Assembly: GCA_964030475.1 (NCBI GenBank)
Contig: CAXIPT010000001.1
Location: forward strand, 11,995,823 to 12,059,822
Reading direction: 5' to 3'
From: Tethya wilhelma
Taxonomy: Eukaryota; Porifera; Demospongiae; Tethyida; Tethyidae
Length of the DNA stretch: 64,000 nt
The first letter of the stretch is position 1. Each line of letters begins with the position of its first letter. The notes beneath the pieces were generated by a model. The model was not told the DNA's origin. It was given only the letters and a program-made list of their open reading frames with translations, and did no database searches. Both the position numbers and the translations under genes were made by a program. This document shows, in pieces, positions 32,801 through 43,500 of this stretch.

Positions 32801-35800
32801 AAGCCGAAGACAAAAAGGTCCCAGTACTACTCAGCGTGATAGGCTACAAACCTTCTCTCTACTTTGTGACTAACTAAATCCCAAGAAGCCACAAACAGAA
32901 ACCTATGACAACATTTTTGTGGCCAAATTCAAGGCACATTTCGAGCCAAAGCCAGTTACTGTAGGGTACAAGACATCTGAGCCAATCATGGTACCTTTCA
33001 ACATTAATGATAAGTCTGTTGGTATAGAGCTTGACACGAGAGCTGCTGCTACTTCCCAGATCTCGAACTGCAACGATCCTCAACCCTGCTGAAGACTTAC
33101 ACAGGAGAACATTTGCATGTATTGGGAGAAGCAAGTGTACATGTCACCTATGAAAACCAACAGAAGCTCTACCCCTCCTTGTAGTGACTGGAGGAAGACC
33201 CAGCTTCCTTGGGAGAAACTGGTTAATTGTCTGACATTCTGGAAGGCACACTGGACCATCTGCTGGATAGATATGCTGACATATTTTCTGATGAAATTGG
33301 TACCAAACTGCACATGTTGAGCTGAAGTCAGGGGCAAGTTTTTCAAAGCCAGGTCCATGCCTTATGCAGTAAAGCAAGGGGTAGAAGATGAACTAGACAG
33401 ATTAGAGGAAGAAAATTCATAAGAAAGTAACACAATGAATGGGCCACTCCTATTGTGGCTGACCCCAAGCTAGTCTCGTGCCCAGACCCCTCCCCTCTTC
33501 GAGGAAAAGAGGGTCTGGTGAAAATCGACAATAGTCTTGGTTTGCTCGAGTCAGCAAAACACAAATTATTACATAAGTCAGGCCTTCAAGTTCTCACATG
33601 CGAAGCGAAGAGCTGCAATCTGATCGGCTCACCAACATCAGGATCAACATACCTGCGATAGAAAAGTCACATGACACGTGAGTTCTGCAATCTGATTGGG
33701 ACGCTCAAATTCCGTTCCCTGAGCCAAGAAATCTGTCGTATTTCACCAGACCCCTTTTTCCCTTGCGCACGTTCGAGGGAGGGGTCTGGGCACGAGACTA
33801 ATCCCCAAGCCTGATGTGAAATACACAATTTGTGGTGACTTCAAGGTCACAGTGAACCCTGCCCTCAAGATAGATCAATACCTACTCACCCAAAGGAGGC
33901 CATCTGCTTGCTACTCTTTCGGGTGGAAAGAAATTTACCCAGGCAGACCTTTCCCAAGCTTTTCTGCAACTACAACTAGATGCAGATTCACAGAAGTATT
34001 TCACGATTAACACACATTGTGGGCTGTACCGATACAAACAACTTACTTCCAGTATAGCCTCCACCCCTGCCCAATTTCAGAAGATTATCGACAACATCTT
34101 ACAGGATGTACCCGGTACTACCTGCTACATTGGTGACGTCCTCATCACAGGAAGAGATGATTCAGATAACATGAGCAATTTGGAGGAAGTTCTGAAGCGA
34201 TTCCAAGCGTATGGCATTCGCCTAAGTGCTCCTTTCGACAACCCTCCGTAGAATACTTGGGACACATTGTGGATGCTGAAGGACTATGAGCCACACCTAA
34301 CAAAGTTCTGGCCGTCCTGAAAGCACCTGTCCCTGTGAATGTGCAACAACTCGGCTCCCTTAAGGCTTTTAGGCTTGATCAATTATCACAGGAAATTCAT
34401 TCTGGATTAGGCCAGCGTGGTCAAGCCCTTGAATGCGCTTCTCAACAAGGACCAAACATTGAACTGGACAGAGGAGTGCACAAAAGCAGTAAATGAGGTG
34501 AAGCCACGTCTGGTACTTCTGATGTTTTGGTCCACTACAAGTCAACTCTACCCATCAAACTGGACACTGATGCTTCCCAGTATGAGCTTGGTGTGGTCAT
34601 ATCACATGTGATGCACGGCCATCGTGTTTGGGGTACAGAAACTTCACGCTTACCTATTTGGGCGTAAGTTTATGCTCATAACAGATCACAAACCCCTGAC
34701 AAGCATTTCGGCCCAAAGAAGGAAGTACCAGCAGTGGCCGCAGCTTAATTACAACAATGGGCAATCCTATTGTCTGCCTACATGTACAATATTGAATGTT
34801 GTTCGACTTCTGCTAATGGAAATGCTGACGCACTTTCCAGATTGCCACTCCCTAACAATGCAGTCTGAGCAGTATCAGAAACTAAACTGTGTAATATATG
34901 GCAACTGGAAGCTTTACCTGTGACCAACCACCAGATTCGATCAGGAACCTGACAGGACCCAGTCTTGTCCAAGGTGCTACAGAACATCAAGAAGGGACGG
35001 CCAGCTGTTGTAGAAGTTCCATTAAAAGTTATTTGAAACTCTATCTAGCAAAGTCCACTGAACTAAAAGTTGAAGATGATTGCATAATTATTGTGGGGAA
35101 TGAGAGTAGTCATCCCGAGTTTATTACAATCTGTGGTGCTAAACGAATTGTACAAAGAACATATGGGAGCATCTAAGATGAAATCCTTAGCCAGAGATCA
35201 TGTTTGGTGGATTGGAATGGACAAAAACAGTTGGAAATGCTTGGAAAGGCATGTACAGATTGTGTTGCAGTAAAGCAATCTCCAGCAAGAGCCCCTGGCC
35301 CCTATCCATCCTTGGAATTGGCCACACTGACCATGGGAGAGGATCCACATAGAGTTTGCAGGACTTTTTCTGAATAACACATATCTCTTAATTGTGGTGG
35401 AAGCATACTCAAGTCGGTAGAAATGGTGAAGATGACCCACACTACATCAGGGAGTACCATTGAAGTCTTACATCATTTGTTTGGAGTACGTGGGTTACCA
35501 GAAGAATCAGTCTTGGATAATGGACCCAGTTCACCTCCTCTGAATTTTCAACGTTCATGAAGGCCAATGGTATACGACAATGGCTAATGGTATACAACAC
35601 ATTTGATGCTTACCCTACCATCCATCCTCAAACGGTGAAGCCCAACGATTTGTTCACACCTTCAAGGAAGCCATGAGAGCCTCTAAGAATGTACAAAGTG
35701 GGATTTGATCAAACCCGATGTGCGTCGTAACGTTCAATAGAGTCAGTCAAGGTATCACAATGGTGGAGCCAACTTGAGGGTTCCACATGCCGGTCAAACT

Positions 35801-38663
35801 GTGATGGCTAAGAACATGAGTTCTGGTCCACAATGGATCCCAGGAATGGTGATGCAATAGCTTGGACCGTTAACTTACCTCCTTGACAGACTGTTCAGAT
35901 CAAGCTTCTTCAAGTAATACTTAAAGTATTGAAGACACTGAAACAGATGACATTGATGTTGTACCACAGTCTACAGAGACACCAGATCCTGAAACAACAC
36001 CTGCAATACCTGATAGAGGTGATTCCACTCCTCAAATGTCTACCTCCAGACCGCTATACGGTCTCACGTTGGTGAGGGAGGAGTGTAGTGACTATTGACT
36101 TGTAATTATAATTATTTCTGTTACTTAATGACTGGAATTTATTTGTGCATGCTCAGTACTTTCTTTGTTGTTGTGTAGGCCTCATCTTTGTTCTTTGTGG
36201 CACCCACTGCCCTAACCTATATGTGTATGTACACTATACTGTTATGTCATGTTTGCTTCTCGAAAATGAAATTTTGATATAGTCTCTTCAGTGGCGGATC
36301 TAGGATTTTATATAGGGGGGATCTAACCAATGCGCGTGTGGAGCTCGCGGAAAATTTTTGGGTAACCACCCCCACTTCCGGTTTGAAAATCCGCCCTTTT
36401 GCATGCGTGCAGCTAAAATTTTGCCAGATCAGGGCCTGAATGGCGAAAAAACGGCAAGACACAGACAGAAACTCTTCTATCTTTCACAAAAAACAGATTT
36501 TCAGTGAAATTTTGAATTATTTTTCGTTTTTCAAATTGAAAGGGGGGATCTTTGACGCTACTTTTTCATTTGTGTAGCTGTGCAGCTGTATGGGTTTCCA
36601 GCTGAAAGGGGGGATCCATGGATCCCTTGGATCTCCCCCTAAATCCGCCACTGCTCTTGTCAAGTTGAATCAGGGGGTTTACATGTTACTTCGATTTTCA
36701 ATCCATCAAAACTGCAAATTTATTTTCTCAAAAATTCTTAGCTCTACGGTAACAATAATCAGTGCAGTGCAAGATTTGGTTGAAGGAAATGTGCCAATAA
36801 GGTAAACCGGGGTGATTTAAGTCACTCAATAGCCAGTTAAAGGAGCAGTGAAGCAGCTAACTTACTTTCTAGGTAAATTTAGCAAGCAATAACACTCTTA
36901 CTCTAGTTTGGCATGTTGTTCCGGCATATAAGCAATTTTCATGAATGTTCATACATATACATGTATTATTTGACAGAGCTCAGTCAGTGCTGATATCTAC
37001 CTCCTGCAGCCAGAGATTAGCCAACTAGTGCTGGTACTCTGACTATATCTTTACTGTTCATCCTAGCTTATTTAGTCATCACGCTCAGTTAGTGCTTGTA
37101 GATTTTCTATCAAGTTGAATGCAGCTGTGCCTAAACATGCATTGATTCAAATTGAGCACCAAGGGTTAAGGTACCTTGGTGCTCTTCATCATTAAGGCAA
37201 AATGTACCTACCTTGATGTTATATCCTCTTCTAAAATTTGTTAGCTTGAAATGTGCAGTGGGTCCTTCAGGCAAATGGACAATAAGTAGACCATTAGGAG
37301 CCTTTCTGTCTTCATTTACTATTAGTATATCAGTAAACTCTCTTGCAATTGCTTGTGGTACAATTTTCTTCAAATCACAACCATGTCGCAACCTGACATC
37401 AGAGTTCGGAATGCATTTTTGTAGTTCTTTCATGAAAAGGTTTGTCTGTAGAGATGGCCTGTCAGTGGATGTAACAAGAACCTTTGGAGTAGTGGATCTA
37501 TCAAAATAAGAGGCAAATTCATCAGTCTTTTCATCTTGCAAAACTTCATCGTCATCAGGAAGGACAGCAGTTTCATCAGGAACACGGGTGTTTTCAATTG
37601 TCTTTGGAACTTCTTTAGGTGGTGCCTAAAGCCCCAAAACATTAATGATTATGCAAATCCCCAATAGAGGTTATACACCAGAAGTAAAATTAGGGGCAAG
37701 TCCCTTAGCATCGGAGGAAATCCACCAAGTTTGAGGGCAAGCTGACCACACATCGTATGTCAGTAGTACAAAACGGTGACTTTTACGGCAAGCTTTTTTG
37801 TTTATTTGCTGACCTTGTGATCAAGGCATAAAGAAAAGCTGTATTTTTGTCCAAGCTCTTGAAAACTAGCAGATATTCACCGTTGCTTCAGCTCAGCAAA
37901 GCAAAATGTGATATAGAGAAAATAACGTGGCATGCACCGCTGCCAAAATGTCCTCAAACATGGCGACTACCTGTCTTTAACCACGCCCCATGCATAACCT
38001 CTATAAAAATATGTATTGACATCACATAGCTCAACACATGTACTGGTACATGTACAGAAGAGTAGTCTTAGCCTTATACAGAGTACTTACAGATATATAG
38101 ACCAGTTTCGCAGATCCCTTAAAAGCATGATCGATTGAGGCATTTTTATGCACAAATTTTGGGTAATTATACAAAAATATTTGCCATTTTGGCTTAGAGG
38201 CACGAGTAAAGGGAATCGCCTATAAATTCCCAAGGTCCCAATAATTCCCTGATAGAGTTGAAATGAGCTAAAGTAGTTGTTTGCCACCCACTGACTGAAA
38301 ATTAATTAGTATCAAGAGTACAAAGGGCAAGAGTTGAAGGCATTATTTTCTACTGACGTCGACTCTACATAGATATTGCATCACATAAATTACTTAACAG
38401 TCCCATGTTGGCTTTTCCTGCTGCACACCTTAATACTAACAATACCAGTATATCAATAGTTGTACCTTATCTCCTAGAGCCTCTCTTTCCTTCTTCCTCT
38501 TCTCTCTTTTCACTCGTTTATCCTTGTTTCTTTGAAGTTTATCTCGCAGGTAAGCATTTTGACGGACAATTTTGTTCCGTACACTTGACGACCTGAAAAG
38601 TCTCTCCACAGTAGCCTTTGCTGAGCTGCGAGCAGCCAGCGACGACTCCTTTCTTGGAGGCAT
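26842..38663 (-). CDS. RPF1: Ribosome production factor 1 (Brix domain), 5 exons
   Basis: RPF1 is a nucleolar Brix-domain protein needed for 60S subunit assembly. Exons (plus coordinates, 5' to 3'): 38663-38466, 37625-37212, 31556-31378, 30046-29920, 26883-26842. All junctions are AC/CT on the plus strand (GT-AG) with matching phases, giving 319 codons plus a stop (human about 349). Exon 1 encodes the basic coiled N-terminus ending [10 protein letters not shown]. Exon 2 has [18 protein letters not shown] and [20 protein letters not shown]. Exon 3 has [10 protein letters not shown] and [14 protein letters not shown]. Exon 4 has [20 protein letters not shown]. The 14-codon last exon ends SRRKFHL. 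The introns are unusually large because of transposons: a TTAA element in the last and a gypsy element in the second. No inactivating change was seen in any exon. Confidence 0.95.
26941..29772. mobile_element. 2.83-kb DNA transposon-like element with TTAA duplication, in RPF1 last intron
   Basis: The termini GGGTGGTCGGACAT and ATGTCCGACCACCC are inverted repeats, each bordered by TTAA (26937-26940 and 29773-29776). A TTAA target duplication is typical of piggyBac and Kolobok superfamilies; the GGG start favours neither strongly. No transposase was recognised. The long frames inside (27001-27261 plus, 27229-27577 minus, 28525-28857 plus, 29274-29474 minus) lack known domains. The interior also has a GGGGCGAGCCTGAGC motif at about 28361 and its complement at 29126, suggesting a nested element. 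Confidence 0.75.
31619..32159. mobile_element. 541-bp element with about 75-bp inverted ends, each with an internal hairpin
   Basis: The left end CCCAGGCTCTCTCCTTTGAC and right end TCAAAGGAGAGAGCCTGGG are complements. Each end also contains its own inner inverted partner (AAAGAGAGAGCCTGGGATCC and its complement), so the arms fold on themselves. It lies 62 bp upstream of the RPF1 exon at 31378-31556, within intron 2. No target duplication was recognised. Confidence 0.75.
32401..32630 (+). repeat. 5' LTR of the gypsy element
   Basis: A TG...CA-bounded direct repeat matching the 3' LTR (36084-36683 minus its 370-bp insertion) with roughly 8% differences by eye, so the insertion is old. Confidence 0.85.
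33471..33802. mobile_element. 332-bp non-autonomous element inside gypsy pol, 8-bp duplication
   Basis: The inverted ends TAGTCTCGTGCCCAGACC and GGTCTGGGCACGAGACTA are flanked by CCCCAAGC (33463-33470 and 33803-33810). Removing it joins the pol frame across ADPK-PDV. An 8-bp duplication fits hAT or P-type elements. The interior is non-coding. It resembles the sequence at 59.40-59.46 kb. Confidence 0.85.
36084..36683 (+). repeat. 3' LTR of the gypsy element, interrupted
   Basis: TGTAGTGACTATTGAC to GGTTTACA, with a 365-bp hAT-like insertion at 36289-36653. Confidence 0.85.
36289..36653. mobile_element. 365-bp hAT-like MITE inside the 3' LTR
   Basis: The ends CAGTGGCGGATCTAGG and CCTAAATCCGCCACTG form inverted repeats that start and end CAG/CTG as in many hAT elements. 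The flanks carry CTCTT on both sides (36284-36288 and 36654-36658), and the intact 5' LTR shows the empty site AGTCTCTTGTC. Sub-terminal GGGGGGATC blocks repeat inside. A 5-bp duplication is shorter than the usual 8 bp of hAT elements. Confidence 0.85.
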
Positions 38664-38738
38664 AGCATATAGACATGTATTTTGACCACGTGGCCTAGTT
38701 TAAAGTCATGTGACTTGGGAAGCGCCAAAGTTGATGCA
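38664..38738. promoter_or_regulatory. 75-bp bidirectional start region of RPF1 and RCHY1
   Basis: The two start codons (38663 minus, 38739 plus) are 75 bp apart. The gap contains a CACGTG E-box within CCACGTGG (38687-38692) and GTCATGTGAC (38705-38714), a related E-box-type palindrome. No TATA box is visible. Both 5' untranslated regions must be very short, overlap, or start inside the opposite gene. Confidence 0.7.
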
Positions 38739-40541
38739 ATGGCTGATGACAACACAATTTCTGATAATCAACCTTTCAGAAAACTATGTGCACATTATAC
38801 TAGAGGCTGTTCTTTTGTCGTAAGTTTTTTCACTACATATCCCAGCAAACTATATTTTTTCATAAATGTATACTCCTTCACATAACAATTTTTAGTCTCC
38901 TTGCTGTGGTAAGGTGTATCCTTGTCGATTGTGTCATAATGACAAGGAACTCTCTCATCAGATTGATCGCTATGCAATCTCACAGTTAATATGTCGCAAA
39001 TGTAACACTAAACAACCGGTAAGTGAACCTAACTGTGTAGATTTTTAATGTCTACTTCCTCTTGTAGAGGTTATGCATTGGAAGTTAAGATATGGGTGTG
39101 TCCATCTTTTTTTTAATGTTTAGCGTATGTATTAATTGCCTACTATACTGGAAGTGACACAAGGAGACTAGATTTCCCAAGGGTTTCATAACTTACCATT
39201 AATAATGCTAATTGCATAAAAATCTAGCTCAAAAGCCCTCATCTTTCAGTGGTTAGAGGCTTCTAGCAGGATTCTTTGTGAGTTTTTCAAACATGCATGT
39301 AGGACGGCTGTGGAGAAAATGTAGCTAAACTCTAAATTGAAGGGGTAATATTCATCTATGGCTTATTTTTCAAAGCTTAGCAGTCTATATTTTGAAAGCA
39401 GTACTGCACAGCCTAATGAAGGCACCGATGGTGCATAAGCCTCGGCACATTTCACCAAAATGCATAACTAAAATTAATATGAATAATATTGTGCACAATA
39501 TAAGACCAAGAGTGCCATCATTGGTCTCGCAGGCAGTCTGGCTTGTGAGACTACCAATTAATTCAGTGACTTGTCAGACTGTCCACTGATAGCAGTGGCC
39601 AGCCTGCAGGATATAGCGGCAGTGACATCAGTGAAAACTACTGAGTGCCGGGCAGCCATTAATGACGGTGCATGAAAACTTGAAAACTTGTTTTCAATAC
39701 AATTATACACTCACTAAATTTAACTTACAAGACTCTTGCAAGCAATTGAGTTACCTGGTCAAGCTCCTGAGCCAAGCACAAGCACAAGCACAATTCCAGT
39801 CCAACTAACTCTCAATGCTCCACTTTCTAGATAATGCACACTACACGGGGCGTGATCGATAGGTGCGGTTTCGAAGCTAAGCGTTCAGAGAAGCACAAAA
39901 GCCTCAGATCTCAGAAACTACAGCATTTTGCAAGATGCCACACATAGTATTTTAAGATAACCTCGATTCATGAACCTAAGTACCTTCTATTTCCCACGTA
40001 GAGATGCCGTTCTTCAGATTATCTCGTAACAGACAGACAGACGCACACACAAAATGACTACCGTAATCCTCTGCATGTGCTACGCACCCGCCAAGGCTTA
40101 ACTACCGTATAGCCGGAAAATTTGGCGGATTGGCGGATGAGACTTAGTAGCGCCAAATTAAAATCTGCCAATATTTAGTGCGTGTGCGTATACGTATATA
40201 CGTACGTATGCATATTGTGCACGTGATCGGCTCGCTCCGCCAAATTAAAATCCGCCAAATTCAAAGTTTGCTCAATCCGCCAAATTTAATTCTCGCCAAA
40301 TTTTCCGGCTATACGGTATATCCTTGCATCTATACTTAGCAGGTTTCGATTATATACAAGGTGGTTGTTGAAAAAACGTAGCTTTAATCTCCGGTGATCA
40401 CAATCACGATGGTCGTGATTGTCAGTGGTTTAGCAATCAATAAGTATGCTCTTTGGTAGTCTTACAGTGTAAGAACACTGCTTGATTTTAAACTCTATGG
40501 TCCAGTTCTTAGGCCCAGGGCCTTGTCTTTATGCATGCAGG

Positions 40542-40578
<37 letters not shown>

Positions 40579-43500
40579 ACACACACACACACACCACATC
40601 ACAGTTTTAATGCGCCTTCACTTGAAAATGCAAATACGAGTTGACACTCTGACTCTCGTAGGTGTAATGTAAGTGACTGTAGGCAAAATGTTTCCAAACT
40701 GTATCCATAGCAATGCAGGCAATCCACAATCTTTAAGGACAAGCACAACAAATGCTGTAAATATATAGCAATAAATAGCAGTTTCCTATATTTTCCAATT
40801 GTTGACCTTGGTGCTTGATTGATGGTTGGATAGCATAATAAGAAGCTGTATTTGTGCTCAAAACTAGCATGATATGGAGAAAGTAGCGTGGCAGCTACCA
40901 AGACTTGCCAGTTGGGGCTCTGGACCAATAGTAATGAGTTTGAGTCCCCAAAGTGGCAGGCTGTTTTCTTCCGTTTAAGTTCCCACTCTGTCAAATTAGC
41001 ATGTTTCATATGTGTTACAGTGAGTTATGTACTCACGTAAAAGCAAGTGATCCGGGTTACAGCTCAGATAAGACAGTAATTGAGTACACAAACAGGGGAC
41101 ATGTACACTCAATGCACTTTGTGTTCACATACTCATCAATGATTGTACCAGGAGCTTATATTACACCTAGCAATTGTTCATTTTGTGTAGTTGCATGGGT
41201 TAAGCTATAGCAGGTGTATGTGCAAAGAATATTTTAATAGTATTTTTGTCTCTCCGTCCATTTGTCAAGAACAGCTAGTTCAAGTCCCAAGGTCACCACA
41301 TATATACAGTATCTGTAACTTACCAGAGTTGCAGGAAAATATGCAGGTTCTAAGATTGGCAGCATTTTGTGGCTTACTTGTGTAAGAGCACAATATTTTG
41401 TGTTAGTGTATTGCTCAAGTCATTGAACAGTGTTAACAAGAAGTGATAATGTGTGTACAAGTTACATTTATCGCTCAAATTTGTGCTAGTGTACAAACAA
41501 CATGTTCAAAACTTTCATGATGATAAGATTGATGTATAAGGGAAAGTTGTGATGGTATACATCTACTAGTACACAAGGGCATTTATTGCTGTAGTTCGGT
41601 TTAAATGCAGGAACAAAAAATGGTAGAAAGAAAAATAGCATTCATTTGGGCTTTTCTTCTTGGAGGCATCTCTTTTGGTTCCTCTCTTCAATCCCAAGTG
41701 ATCTGTGTTGTTCCTACCAGGGAGACTGAGGTGGCACTGGCTTATTCTGCTGAAAACAACTGCTCTAGTTTCACTCTTCAAGACATTCTTCGTCATCATG
41801 ACAAGTTTTTCACTTCTAATACTCAGCTTCAACTGCTGCCTGGAGTTCATCAGGTATCTGGATCATTTGGCAGTGTTAAAGTAAGGAATGTGAATCTCTT
41901 CTCCATGGTTGGCACTATGTGTAATTACTCATATTGTGTTGCTAACAACTTATTGTCTCTGAGTTGCTGTGCAGCGAAGATTGAGTGTGTTGCAAATAGC
42001 TCATTTGGCATTTCGTTCTTAAATTCGCACAATGTATTATTGTCACAGTTTCAAATTTCTAATTGTGGTACAAGAACTGGTCAGCTTCACAGTGATTTCT
42101 ACAATCACTATGATATAGATTTTTCTATTGAGTTGTTTGATGCTTTCACTCGTATCTATACTTCATGTTCAAAATACACACTTCTGGTTGCATATTCTCA
42201 GTCCGTCACAGTTGATGAAGTAGCTCTAGATGACTCAACTGGTGCTTGCCTTGTGACCATTGGGGTAAGTAACTTTGTTTTGCAGCACTCTGTCCTGTGG
42301 GTTAGGTGTTTAGTGGTAACTCTGGATGATCCTCTCTTGGTAGATCCTCTTTCCTTTTATACGCGACTGTACACCATCAATAACATAACTGTAATGCAGC
42401 ATAGCCACAGGAACTTCTCTGATAAAAACCGATTTGGTCTTCTTGTAAGATTTCATCACCGAGTTGAGCGGGTTCACCTGTTAATACAAAATTCAACCTT
42501 TACACTTCGAAATCTCATGCTGTTTTACTATAACAAACGCTGCAGGAATGTTGTGCTTGTGACTGCAGTTGAGATTAGCAATATAAAGATTTTTGGAAGC
42601 GACCAGCTATGTTACGGTATGTTTGTAAACAAGGACAATATGGACAACTCTTGCTATGAACGTGGTGTGAATGGCACAACCATTTTTTTGAACAGCAGTC
42701 AATTTATACAAAGCATTCTTAACATTGAATATACTCAGCTCTCTGTCCGGCAAAATAGCTACAAGATTGATTTAAAGGAAATTGTTATCCAAAATGTGCC
42801 GTGTGTTTGTCGTGGTGTACTGTATGCAGCTAAGTTAGTATTAACTATAACATCACTAAATATCAAAGATAGCTGCAGTACGCTTGAAGCGTTAGTCTTT
42901 CTTTTTTCATCAACTATAAATTTTTCATACCTTGGAGTCAGTTCTTTCTTTCGTAATAAAAGAACATGTATTCTTGCGTCTGATTCATCTATAGTCATTC
43001 GTGGACAGTTGCAGTTTGTTAACAATGTTGCTGTCGACAGACTTGGTGCTTCAACTGTCGTTTTGATCAACTCAACTGTGGACGTTTTTGAACTTTTTCT
43101 TGGAATAAATGGCCTTTTAAGGTTTGAAAACAATGTAGGGCAGAGCTGTGGTGGGATAATGGCTAGGGAAAACTCTAAAGTGGTGTTTAACACACCTGTA
43201 CATTTCATCAATAATACAGGCTACAATGGTGGAGCTTTAGCCCTCTACGAACATTCGATTTTGGTATATAGTTCTTTGATTGGTAGTACTAATGCTGTGA
43301 TTGAATTTGTAGGAAATTCAGCTGGACACAAGGGCGGTGCAATTTATATAGCTGATGAAGGGTATCAAACACAGTACTTGGCATTTTTACCTAAAACTGT
43401 GCGTTGTGCATTCCGAATATCAGATCTACGTCATTTTAAAACAGATGGTCATTTAGTGCATTTTGTAAACAACACAGCTCTTTATTCCGGAAGTGCCCTG

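Larger units (their letters stand above)
32401..36683 (+). mobile_element. Degraded Ty3/gypsy LTR retrotransposon in RPF1 intron 2
   Basis: A 230-bp 5' LTR (32401-32630, TGTAGTAACT to GGTTTACA) is followed by a primer-site-like TTGGCGACGAAGATG. The 3' LTR (36084-36683) is preceded by a purine tract (GGTGAGGGAGGAG). In between, pol is frame-broken but in standard order: RT ([14 protein letters not shown] at 33822; [17 protein letters not shown] at 34100), RNase H ([13 protein letters not shown] at 34560; [14 protein letters not shown] at 34670) and integrase (WWIGMDKN at 35208 through a DNGP-type block near 35520). Gag-like sequence precedes it from 32654. It runs opposite to the host gene. 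No flanking target duplication was identified. It cannot be active. Confidence 0.85.

Noticed and set aside
32401..36683. Gypsy element as an endogenous retrovirus
   Set aside because: No envelope-like ORF follows integrase, the space to the 3' LTR is short, and pol is heavily frame-broken.
42759..43211. 150-residue minus-strand ORF inside the nested membrane-protein gene
   Set aside because: It overlaps a long plus-strand frame with clear signal peptide, beta-helix repeats and TM segments; no domain or splice context.
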